Below, piece after piece: positions 49,701 to 62,600 of a stretch of 64,000 nucleotides of DNA. The notes below the pieces were generated by a model. The model saw nothing but the letters and a program-made list of their open reading frames with translations, was not told the origin of the DNA and ran no database searches. This DNA is from Agrostemma githago. Lineage: Eukaryota > Streptophyta > Magnoliopsida > Caryophyllales > Caryophyllaceae. Numbering within the stretch: position 1 is the first letter of the stretch; each line of letters begins with the position of its first letter. The translations under genes and the position numbers were made by a program. The stretch lies in contig OY288250.1 of assembly GCA_958450325.1 (NCBI GenBank), forward strand, positions 53,520,898 through 53,584,897. Reading direction: 5' to 3'.

Positions 49701-52700
49701 AGACAGGACGAAAAAGGGTTTAGGGTTGGATTAGGCGTACCCGCTACGCAGCTCCGCCTAATCCAACCCTGAACCCTTTTCCTTATTCAAGGTCACTAAA
49801 CCCGCAAGAAACTGAACCCTAAGAGGGTATTTTGTGAACCCTGTCGTGGATGTGATTCAAAGATAGGGCACTGAACCTTAAGAGTAGGGTACTACATAAG
49901 ACGGGACGGAAAAGGGTTTTGGGTTGGATTAGGCGTACCCGCTACGCGGTTCTGCCTAATCCAACCCTAAACCCTTTTCCTTATTCAAGGTCACACTAAA
50001 CCCGCAAGAAACTGAACCCTAGGAGGGTATTGGTGAACCCTGTCGTGGATGTGATTCCAAGATGGGGCACTGAACCTTAAGAGTAGGGTACTGCATAAGA
50101 CGGGACGGAAAAGGGTTTAGGGTTGGATTAGGCGTACCCGCTACGCGGCTCCGCCTAATCCAACCCTAAACCCTTTTCCTTATTCAAGGTCACACTAAAC
50201 CCGCAAGAAACTGAACCCTAAGAGGGTATTGGTGAACCCTGTCGTGGATGTGATTCGAAGATGGGGCACTGAACCTTAAGAGTAGGGTACTGCATAAGAC
50301 AGGACGAAAAAGGGTTTAGGGTTGGATTAGGCGTACCCGCTACGCAACTCCGCCTAATCCAACCCTGAACCCTTTTCCTTATTCAAGGTCACTAAACCCG
50401 CAAGAAACTGAACCCTAAGAGGGTATTTTGTGAACCCTGTCGTGGATGTGATTCAAAGATAGGGCACTGAACCTTAAGAGTAGGGTACTACATAAGACGG
50501 GATGGAAAAGGGTTTAGGGTTGGATTAGGCGTACCCGCTACGCGGCTCTGCCTAATCCAACCCTAAACCCTTTTCCTTATTCAAGGTCACACTAAACCCG
50601 CAAGAAACTGAACCCTAGGAGGGTATTGGTGAACCCTGTCGTGGATGTGATTCCAAGATGGGGCACTGAACCTTAAGAGTAGGGTACTGCATAAGACGGG
50701 ACGGATAAGGGTTTAGGGTTGGATTAGGCGTACCCGCTACGCGGCTCCGCCTAATCCAACCCTAAACCCTTTTCCTTATTCAAGGTCACTAAACCCGCAA
50801 GAAACTGAACCCTAAGAGGGTATTGGTGAACCCTGTCGTGGATGTGATTCAAAGATGGGGCACTGAACCTTAAGAGTAGGGTACTGCATAAGACGGGACG
50901 GAAAAGGGTTTAGGGTTGGATTAGGCGGACCCGCTTCGCGGCTCCGCCTAATCCAACCCTGAACCCTTTTCCTTATTCAAGGTCACTAAACCCGCAAGAA
51001 ACTGAACCCTAAGAGGGTATTTTGTGAACCCTGTCGTGGATGTGATTCAAAGATGGGGCACTGAACCTTAAGAGTAGGGTACTTCATAAGACGGGACGGA
51101 TAAGGGTTTAGGGTTGGATTAGGCGTACCCGCTACGCGGCTCCGCCTAATCCAACCCTAAACCCTTTTCCTTATTCAAGGTCACTAAACCCGCAAGAAAC
51201 TGAACCCTAAGAGGGTATTGGTGAACCCTGTCGTGGATGTGATTCCAAGATAGGGCACTGAACCTTAAGAGTAGGGTACTGCATAAGACGGGACGGAAAA
51301 GGGTTTAGGGTTGGATTAGGCGTACCCGCTACGCGGCCCCGCCTAATCCAACCCTAAACCCTTTTCCTTATTCAAGGTCACTAAACCCGCAAGAAACTGA
51401 ACCCTAAGAGGGTATTGGTGAACCCTGTCGTGGATGTGATTCCAAGATAGGGCACTGAACCTTAAGAGTAGGGTACTACATAAGACGAGACGAAAAAGGG
51501 TTTAGGGTTGGATTAGGCGTACCCGCTACGCGGCTCCGCCTAATCCAACCCTAAACCCTTTTCCTTATTCAAGGTCACACTAAACCCGCAAGAAACTGAA
51601 CCCTAAGATGGTATTGGTGAACCCTGTCGTGGATGTGATTCGAAGATAGGGCACTGAACCTTAAGAGTAGGGTACTGCATAAGACGGGACGAAAAAGGGT
51701 TTAGGGTTGGATTAGGCGTACCCGCTACGCGGCTCCGCCTAATCCAACCCTGAACCCTTTTCCTTATTCAAGGTCACTAAACCCGCAAGAAACTGAACCC
51801 TAAGAGGGTATTGGTGAACCCTGTCGTGGATGTGATTCCAAGATAGGGCACTGAACCTTAAGAGTAGGGTACTGCATAAGACGGGACGGAAAAGGGTTTA
51901 GGGTTGGATTAGGCGTACCCGCTACGCGGCCCCGCCTAATCCAACCCTAAACCCTTTTCCTTATTCAAGGTCACTAAACCCGCAAGAAACTGAACCCTAA
52001 GAGGGTATTGGTGAACCCTGTCGTGGATGTGATTCCAAGATAGGGCACTGAACCTTAAGAGTAGGGTACTACATAAGACGAGACGGAAAAGGGTTTAGGG
52101 TTGGATTAGGCGTACCCGCTACGCGGCTCCGCCTAATCCAACCCTAAACCCTTTTCCTTATTCAAGGTCACACTAAACCCGCAAGAAACTGAACCCTAAG
52201 ATGGTATTGGTGAACCCTGTCGTGGATGTGATTCGAAGATAGGGCACTGAACCTTAAGAGTAGGGTACTGCATAAGACGGGACGAAAAAGGGTTTAGGGT
52301 TGGATTAGGCGTACCCGCTACGCGGCTCCGCCTAATCCAACCCTGAACCCTTTTCCTTATTCAAGGTCACTAAACCCGCAAGAAACTGAACCCTAAGAGG
52401 GTATTTTGTGAACCCTGTCGTGGATGTGATTCAAAGATAGGGCACTGAACCTTAAGAGTAGGGTACTACATAAGACGGGACGGAAAAGGGTTTAGGGTTG
52501 GATTACGCGTACCCGCTATGCGGCTCCGCCTAATCCAACCCTAAACCCTTTTCCTTATTCAAGGTCACACTAAACCCGCAAGAAACTGAACCCTAGAAGG
52601 GTATTGCTGAACCCTGTCGTGGATTTGATTCCAAGATGGGGCACTGAACCTTAAGAGTAGGGTACTGCATAAGACGGGACGGAAAGGGTTTAGGGTTGGA

Positions 52701-55700
52701 TTAGGCGTACCCGCTACGCGGCTCCGCCTAATCCAACCCTAAACCCTTTTCCTTATTCAAGGTCACTAAACCCGCAAGAAACTGAACCCTAAGAGGGTAT
52801 TGGTGAACCCTGTCGTGGATGTGATTCAAAGATGGGGCAGTTAACCTTAAGAGTAGGGTACGACATAAGACGGGACGGAAAAGGGTTTAGGGTTGGATTA
52901 GGCGGACCCGCTACGCGGCTCCGCCTAATCCAACCCTAAACCCTTTTCCTTATTCAAGGTCACTAAACCCGCAAGAAACTGAACCCTAAGAGGGTATTTT
53001 GTGAACCCTGTCGTGGATGTTATTCAAAGATAGGGAACTGAACCTTAAGAGTAGGGTACTACATAAGACGAGACGGAAAAGGGTTTAGGGTTGGATTAGG
53101 CGTACCCGCTACGCGGCTCCGCCTAATCCAACCCTAAACCCTTTTCCTTATTCAAGGTCACACTAAACCCGCAAGAAACTGAACCCTAGGAGGGTATTGG
53201 TGAACCCTGTCGTGGATGTGATTCCAAGATGGGGCACTGAACCTTAAGAGTAGGGTACTGCATAAGACGGGACGGAAAAGGGTTTAGGGTTGGATTAGGC
53301 GTACCCGCTACGCGGCTCCGCCTAATCCAACCCTAAACCCTTTTCCTTATTCAAGGTCACACTAAACCCGCAAGAAACTGAACCCTAAGAGGGTATTGGT
53401 GAACCCTGTCGTGGATGTGATTCGAAGATGGGGCACTGAACCTTAAGAGTAGGGTACTGCATAAGACAGGACGAAAAAGGGTTTAGGGTTGGATTAGGCG
53501 TACCCGCTACGCAGCTCCGCCTAATCCAACCCTGAACCCTTTTCCTTATTCAAGGTCACTAAACCCGCAAGAAACTGAACCCTAAGAGGGTATTTTGTGA
53601 ACCCTGTCGTGGATGTGATTCAAAGATAGGGCACTGAACCTTAAGAGTAGGGTACTACATAAGACGGGACGGAAAAGGGTTTTGGGTTGGATTAGGCGTA
53701 CCCGCTACGCGGTTCTGCCTAATCCAACCCTAAACCCTTTTCCTTATTCAAGGTCACACTAAACCCGCAAGAAACTGAACCCTAGGAGGGTATTGGTGAA
53801 CCCTGCCGTGGATGTGATTCCAAGATGGGGCACTGAACCTTAAGAGTAGGGTACTGCATAAGACGGGACGGAAAAGGGTTTAGGGTTGGATTAGGCGTAC
53901 CCGCTACGCGGCTCCGCCTAATCCAACCCTAAACCCTTTTCCTTATTCAAGGTCACACTAAACCCGCAAGAAACTGAACCCTAAGAGGGTATTGGTGAAC
54001 CCTGTCGTGGATGTGATTCGAAGATGGGGCACTGAACCTTAAGAGTAGGGTACTGCATAAGACAGGACGAAAAAGGGTTTAGGGTTGGATTAGGCGTACC
54101 CGCTACGCAGCTCCGCCTAATCCAACCCTGAACCCTTTTCCTTATTCAAGGTCACTAAACCCGCAAGAAACTGAACCCTAAGAGGGTATTTTGTGAACCC
54201 TGTCGTGGATGTGATTCAAAGATAGGGCACTGAACCTTAAGAGTAGGGTACTACATAAGACGGGATGGAAAAGGGTTTAGGGTTGGATTAGGCGTACCCG
54301 CTACGCGGCTCTGCCTAATCCAACCCTAAACCCTTTTCCTTATTCAAGGTCACACTAAACCCGCAAGAAACTGAACCCTAGGAGGGTATTGGTGAACCCT
54401 GTCGTGGATGTGATTCCAAGATGGGGCACTGAACCTTAAGAGTAGGGTACTGCATAAGACGGGACGGATAAGGGTTTAGGGTTGGATTAGGCGTACCCGC
54501 TACGCGGCTCCGCCTAATCCAACCCTAAACCCTTTTCCTTATTCAAGGTCACTAAACCCGCAAGAAACTGAACCCTAAGAGGGTATTGGTGAACCCTGTC
54601 GTGGATGTGATTCAAAGATGGGGCACTGAACCTTAAGAGTAGGGTACTGCATAAGACGGGACGGAAAAGGGTTTAGGGTTGGATTAGGCGGACCCGCTTC
54701 GCGGCTCCGCCTAATCCAACCCTGAACCCTTTTCCTTATTCAAGGTCACTAAACCCGCAAGAAACTGAACCCTAAGAGGGTATTTTGTGAACCCTGTCGT
54801 GGATGTGATTCAAAGATAGGGCACTGAACCTTAAGAGTAGGGTACTGCATAAGACGGGACGGAAAAGGGTTTAGGGTTGGATTAGGCGGACCCGCTACGC
54901 GGCTCTGCCTAATCCAACCCTAAACCCTTTTCCTTATTCAAGGTCACACTAAACCCGCAAGAAACTGAACCCTAGGAGGGTATTGGTGAACCCTGTCGTG
55001 GATGTGATTCCAAGATGGGGCACTGAACCTTAAGAGTAGGGTACTGCATAAGACGAGACGGATAAGGGTTTAGGGTTGGATTAGGCGTACCCGCTACGCG
55101 GCTCCGCCTAATCCAACCCTAAAACCTTTTCCTTATTCAAGGTCACTAAACCCGCAAGAAACTGAACCCTAAGAGGGTATTGGTGAACCCTGTCGTGGAT
55201 GTGATTCAAAGATGGGGCACTGAACCTTAACAGTAGGGTACTGCATAAGACGGGACGGAAAAGGGTTTAGGGTTGGATTAGGCGGACCCGCTTCGCGGCT
55301 CCGCCTAATCCAACCCCGAACCCTTTTCCTTATTCAAGGTCACTAAACCCGCAAGAAACTGAACCCTAAGAGGGTATTTTGTGAACCCTGTCGTGGATGT
55401 GATTCAAAGATGGGGCACTGAACCTTAAGAGTAGGGTACTTCATAAGACGGGACGGATAAGGGTTTAGGGTTGGATTAGGCGTACCCGCTACGCGGCTCC
55501 GCCTAATCCAACCCTAAACCCTTTTCCTTATTCAAGGTCACTAAACCCGCAAGAAACTGAACCCTAAGAGGGTATTGGTGAACCCTGTCGTGGATGTGAT
55601 TCCAAGATAGGGCACTGAACCTTAAGAGTAGGGTACTGCATAAGACGGGACGGAAAAGGGTTTAGGGTTGGATTAAGCGTACCCGCTACGCGGCTCCGCC

Positions 55701-56634
55701 TAATCCAACCCTAAACCCTTTTCCTTATTCAAGGTCACTAAACCCGCAAGAAACTGAACCCTAAGAGGGTATTGGTGAACCCTGTCGTGGATGTGATTCC
55801 AAGATAGGGCACTGAACCTTAAGAGTAGGGTACTACATAAGACGAGACGGAAAAGGGTTTAGGGTTGGATTAGGCGTACCCGCTACGCGGCTCCGCCTAA
55901 TCCAACCCTAAACCCTTTTCCTTATTCAAGGTCACACTAAACCCGCAAGAAACTGAACCCTAAGAGGGTATTGGTGAACCCTGTCGTGGATGTGATTCGA
56001 AGATGGGGCACTGAACCTTAAGAGTAGGGTACTGCATAAGACGGGACGAAAAAGGGTTTAGGGTTGGATTAGGCGTACCCGCTACGCGGCTCCGCCTAAT
56101 CCAACCCTGAACCCTTTTCCTTATTCAAGGTCACTAAACCCGCAAGAAACTGAACCCTAAGAGAGTATTTTGTGAACCCTGTCGTGGATGTGATTCAAAG
56201 ATAGGGCACTGAACCTTAAGAGTAGGGTACTACATAAGACGGGACGGAAAAGGGTTTAGGGTTGGATTACGCGTACCCGCTATGCGGCTCCGCCTAATCC
56301 AACCCTAAACCCTTTTCCTTATTCAAGGTCACACTAAACCCGCAAGAAACTGAACCCTAGAAGGGTATTGCTGAACCCTGTCGTGGATTTGATTCCAAGA
56401 TGGGGCACTGAACCTTAAGAGTAGGGTACTGCATAAGACGGGACGGAAAGGGTTTAGGGTTGGATTAGGCGTACCCGCTACGCGGCTCCGCCTAATCCAA
56501 CCCTAAACCCTTTTCCTTATTCAAGGTCACTAAACCCGCAAGAAACTGAACCCTAAGAGGGTATTGGTGAACCCTGTCGTGGATGTGATTCAAAGATGGG
56601 GCAGTTAACCTTAAGAGTAGGGTACGACATAAGA

Positions 56635-59600
56635 CGGGACGGAAAAGGGTTTAGGGTTGGATTAGGCGGACCCGCTACGCGGCTCCGCCTAATCCAACCC
56701 TAAACCCTTTTCCTTATTCAAGGTCACTAAACCCGCAAGAAACTGAACCCTAAGAGGGTATTTTGTGAACCCTGTCGTGGATGTTATTCAAAGATAGGGA
56801 ACTGAACCTTAAGAGTAGGGTACTACATAAGACGAGACGGAAAAGGGTTTAGGGTTGGATTAGGCGTACCCGCTACGCGGCTCCGCCTAATCCAACCCTA
56901 AACCCTTTTCCTTATTCAAGGTCACACTAAACCCGCAAGAAACTGAACCCTAAGAGGGTATTGGTGAACCCTGTCGTGGATGTGATTCGAAGATGGGGCA
57001 CTGAAACTTAAGAGTAGGGTACTGCATAAGACGGGACGAAAAAGGGTTTAGGGTTGGATTAGGCGTACCCGCTACGCGGCTCCGCCTAATCCAACCCTGA
57101 ACCCTTTTCCTTATTCAAGGTCACTAAACCCGCAAGAAACTGAACCCTAAGAGGGTATTTTGTGAACCCTGTCGTGGATGTGATTCAAAGATAGGACACT
57201 GAACCTTAAGAGTAGGGTACTACATAAGACGGGACGGAAAAGGGTTTAGGGTTGGATTAGGCGTACCCGCTACGCGGTTCTGCCTAATCCAACCCTAAAC
57301 CCTTTTCCTTATTCAAGGTCACACTAAACCCGCAAGAAACTGAACCCTAGGAGGGTATTGGTGAACCCTGTCGTGGATGTGATTCCAAGATGGGGCACTG
57401 AACCTTAAGAGTAGGGTACTGCATAAGACGGGACGGAAAAGGGTTTAGGGTTGGATTAGGCGTACCCGCTACGCGGCTCCGCCTAATCCAACCCTAAACC
57501 CTTTTCCTTATTCAAGGTCACACTAAACCCGCAAGAAACTGAACCCTAAGAGGGTATTGGTGAACCCTGTCGTGGATGTGATTCGAAGATGGGGCACTGA
57601 ACCTTAAGAGTAGGGTACTGCATAAGACAGGACGAAAAAGGGTTTAGGGTTGGATTAGGCGTACCCGCTACGCAGCTCCGCCTAATCCAACCCTGAACCC
57701 TTTTCCTTATTCAAGGTCACTAAACCCGCAAGAAACTGAACCCTAAGAGGGTATTTTGTGAACCCTGTCATGGATGTGATTCAAAGATAGGGCACTGAAC
57801 CTTAAGAGTAGGGTACTACATAAGACGGGATGGAAAAGGGTTTAGGGTTGGATTAGGCGTACCCGCTACGCGGCTCTGCCTAATCCAACCCTAAACCCTT
57901 TTCCTTATTCAAGGTCACACTAAACCCGCAAGAAACTGAACCCTAGGAGGGTATTGGTGAACCCTGTCGTGGATGTGATTCCAAGATGGGGCACTGAACC
58001 TTAAGAGTAGGGTACTGCATAAGACGGGACGGATAAGGGTTTAGGGTTGGATTAGGCGTACCCGCTTCGCGGCTCCGCCTAATCCAACCCTGAACCCTTT
58101 TCCTTATTCAAGGTCACTAAACCCGCAAGAAACTGAACCCTAAGAGGGTATTGGTGAACCCTGTCGTGGATGTGATTCAAAGATGGGGCACTGAACCTTA
58201 AGAGTAGGGTACTGCATAAGACGGGACGGAAAAGGGTTTAGGGTTGGATTAGGCGGACCCGCTTCGCGGCTCCGCCTAATCCAACCCTGAACCCTTTTCC
58301 TTATTCAAGGTCACTAAACCCGCAAGAAACTGAACCCTAAGAGGGTATTTTGTGAACCCTGTCGTGGATGTGATTCAAAGATAGGGCACTGAACCTTAAG
58401 AGTAGGGTACTGCATAAGACGGGACGGAAAAGGGTTTAGGGTTGGATTAGGCGGACCCGCTACGCGGCTCTGCCTAATCCAACCCTAAACCCTTTTCCTT
58501 ATTCAAGGTCACACTAAACCCGCAAGAAACTGAACCCTAGGAGGGTATTGGTGAACCCTGTCGTGGATGTGATTCCAAGATGGGGCACTGAACCTTAAGA
58601 GTAGGGTACTGCATAAGACGAGACGGATAAGGGTTTAGGGTTGGATTAGGCGTACCCGCTACGCGGCTCCGCCTAATCCAACCCTAAAACCTTTTCCTTA
58701 TTCAAGGTCACTAAACCCGCAAGAAACTGAACCCTAAGAGGGTATTGGTGAACCCTGTCGTGGATGTGATTCAAAGATGGGGCACTGAACCTTAACAGTA
58801 GGTACTGCATAAGACGGGACGGAAAAGGGTTTAGGGTTGGATTAGGCGGACCCGCTTCGCGGCTCCGCCTAATCCAACCCCGAACCCTTTTCCTTATTCA
58901 AGGTCACTAAACCCGCAAGAAACTGAACCCTAAGAGGGTATTTTGTGAACCCTGTTGTGGATGTGATTCAAAGATGGGGCACTGAACCTTAAGAGTAGGG
59001 TACTTCATAAGACGGGACGGATAAGGGTTTAGGGTTGGATTAGGCGTACCCGCTACGCGGCTCCGCCTAATCCAACCCTAAACCCTTTTCCTTATTCAAG
59101 GTCACTAAACCCGCAAGAAACTGAACCCTAAGAGGGTATTGGTGAACCCTGTCGTGGATGTGATTCCAAGATAGGGCACTGAACCTTAAGAGTAGGGTAC
59201 TACATAAGACGAGACGGAAAAGGGTTTAGGGTTGGATTAGGCGTACCCGCTACGCGGCTCCGCCTAATCCAACCCTAAACCCTTTTCCTTATTCAAGGTC
59301 ACACTAAACCCGCAAGAAACTGAACCCTAAGAGGGTATTGGTGAACCCTGTCGTGGATGTGATTCGAAGATGGGGCACTGAACCTTAAGAGTAGGGTACT
59401 GCATAAGACGGGACGAAAAAGGGTTTAGGGTTGGATTAGGCGTACCCGCTACGCGGCTCCGCCTAATCCAACCCTGAACCCTTTTCCTTATTCAAGGTCA
59501 CTAAACCCGCAAGAAACTGAACACTAAGAGGGTATTTTGTGAACCCTGTCGTGGATGTGATTCAAAGATAGGGCACTGAACCTTAAGAGTAGGGTACTAC

Positions 59601-62600
59601 ATAAGACGGGACGGAAAAGGGTTTTGGGTTGGATTAGGCGTACCCGCTACGCGGTTCTGCCTAATCCAACCCTAAACCCTTTTCCTTATTCAAGGTCACA
59701 CTAAACCCGCAAGAAACTGAACCCTAGGAGGGTATTGGTGAACCCTGTCGTGGATGTGATTCCAAGATGGGGCACTGAACCTTAAGAGTAGGGTACTGCA
59801 TAAGACGGGATGGAAAAGGGTTTAGGGTTGGATTAGGCGTACCCGCTACGCGGCTCCGCCTAATCCAACCCTAAACCCTTTTCCTTATTCAAGGTCACAC
59901 TAAACCCGCAAGAAACTGAACCCTAAGAGGGTATTGGTGAACCCTGTCGTGGATGTGATTCGAAGATGGGGCACTGAACCTTAAGAGTAGGGTACTGCAT
60001 AAGACAGGACGAAAAAGGGTTTAGGGTTGGATTAGGCGTACCCGCTACGCGGCTCCGCCTAATCCAACCCTGAACCCTTTTCCTTATTCAAGGTCACTAA
60101 ACCCGCAAGAAACTGAACCCTAAGAGGGTATTTTGTGAACCCTGTCGTGGATGTGATTCAAAGATAGGGCACTGAACCTTAAGAGTAGGGTACTACATAA
60201 GACGGGACGGAAAAGGGTTTAGGGTTGGATTAGGCGTACCCGCTACGCGGCTCTGCCTAATCCAACCCTAAACCCTTTTCCTTATTCAAGGTCACACTAA
60301 ACCCGCAAGAAACTGAACCCTAGGAGGGCATTGGTGAACCCTGTCGTGGATGTGATTCCAAGATGGGGCACTGAACCTTAAGAGTAGGGTACTGCATAAG
60401 ACGGGACGGATAAGGGTTTAGGGTTGGATTAGGCGTACCCGCTACGCGGCTCCGCCTAATCCAACCCTAAACCCTTTTCCTTATTCAAGGTCACTAAACC
60501 CGCAAGAAACTGAACCCTAAGAGGGTATTGGTGAACCCTGTCGTGGATGTGATTCAAAGATGGGGCACTGAACCTTAAGAGTAGGGTACTGCATAAGACG
60601 GGATGGAAAAGGGTTTAGGGTTGGATTAGGCGGACCCGCTACGCGGCTCCGCCTAATCCAACCCTAAACCCTTTTCCTTATTCAAGGTCACTAAACCCGC
60701 AAGAAACTGAACCCTAAGAGGGTATTTTGTGAACCCTGTCGTGGATGTTATTCAAAGATAGGGAACTGAACCTTAAGAGTAGGGTACTACATAAGACGAG
60801 ACGGAAAAGGGTTTAGGGTTGGATTAGGCGTACCCGCTACGCGGCTCCGCCTAATCCAACCCTAAACCCTTTTCCTTATTCAAGGTCACACTAAACCCGC
60901 AAGAAACTGAACCCTAAGAGGGTATTGGTGAACCCTGTCGTGGATGTGATTCGAAGATGGGGCACTGAAACTTAAGAGTAGGGTACTGCATAAGACGGGA
61001 CGAAAAAGGGTTTAGGGTTGGATTAGGCGTACCCGCTACGCGGCTCCGCCTAATCCAACCCTGAACCCTTTTCCTTATTCAAGGTCACTAAACCCGCAAG
61101 AAACTGAACCCTAAGAGGGTATTTTGTGAACCCTGTCGTGGATGTGATTCAAAGATAGGACACTGAACCTTAAGAGTAGGGTACTACATAAGACGGGACG
61201 GAAAAGGGTTTTGGGTTGGATTAGGCGTACCCGCTACGCGGTTCTGCCTAATCCAACCCTAAACCCTTTTCCTTATTCAAGGTCACACTAAACCCGCAAG
61301 AAACTGAACCCTAGGAGGGTATTGGTGAACCCTGTCGTGGATGTGATTCCAAGATGGGGCACTGAACCTTAAGAGTAGGGTACTGCATAAGACGGGACGG
61401 AAAAGGGTTTAGGGTTGGATTAGGCGTACCCGCTACGCGGCTCCGCCTAATCCAACCCTAAACCCTTTTCCTTATTCAAGGTCACACTAAACCCGCAAGA
61501 AACTGAACCCTAAGAGGGTATTGGTGAACCCTGTCGTGGATGTGATTCGAAGATGGGGCACTGAACCTTAAGAGTAGGGTACTGCATAAGACAGGACGAA
61601 AAAGGGTTTAGGGTTGGATTAGGCGTACCCGCTACGCAGCTCCGCCTAATCCAACCCTGAACCCTTTTCCTTATTCAAGGTCACTAAACCCGCAAGAAAC
61701 TGAACCCTAAGAGGGTATTTTGTGAACCCTGTCGTGGATGTGATTCAAAGATAGGGCACTGAACCTTAAGAGTAGGGTACTACATAAGACGGGATGGAAA
61801 AGGGTTTAGGGTTGGATTAGGCGTACCCGCTACGCGGCTCTGCCTAATCCAACCCTAAACCCTTTTCCTTATTCAAGGTCACACTAAACCCGCAAGAAAC
61901 TGAACCCTAGGAGGGTATTGGTGAACCCTGTCGTGGATGTGATTCCAAGATGGGGCACTGAACCTTAAGAGTAGGGTACTGCATAAGACGGGACGGATAA
62001 GGGTTTAGGGTTGGATTAGGCGTACCCGCTACGCGGCTCCGCCTAATCCAACCCTAAACCCTTTTCCTTATTCAAGGTCACTAAACCCGCAAGAAACTGA
62101 ACCCTAAGAGGGTATTGGTGAACCCTGTCGTGGATGTGATTCAAAGATGGGGCACTGAACCTTAAGAGTAGGGTACTGCATAAGACGGGACGGAAAAGGG
62201 TTTAGGGTTGGATTAGGCGGACCCGCTTCGCGGCTCCGCCTAATCCAACCCTGAACCCTTTTCCTTATTCAAGGTCACTAAACCCGCAAGAAACTGAACC
62301 CTAAGAGGGTATTTTGTGAACCCTGTCGTGGATGTGATTCAAAGATAGGGCACTGAACCTTAAGAGTAGGGTACTGCATAAGACGGGACGGAAAAGGGTT
62401 TAGGGTTGGATTAGGCGGACCCGCTACGCGGCTCTGCCTAATCCAACCCTAAACCCTTTTCCTTATTCAAGGTCACACTAAACCCGCAAGAAACTGAACC
62501 CTAGGAGGGTATTGGTGAACCCTGTCGTGGATGTGATTCCAAGATGGGGCACTGAACCTTAAGAGTAGGGTACTGCATAAGACGAGACGGATAAGGGTTT

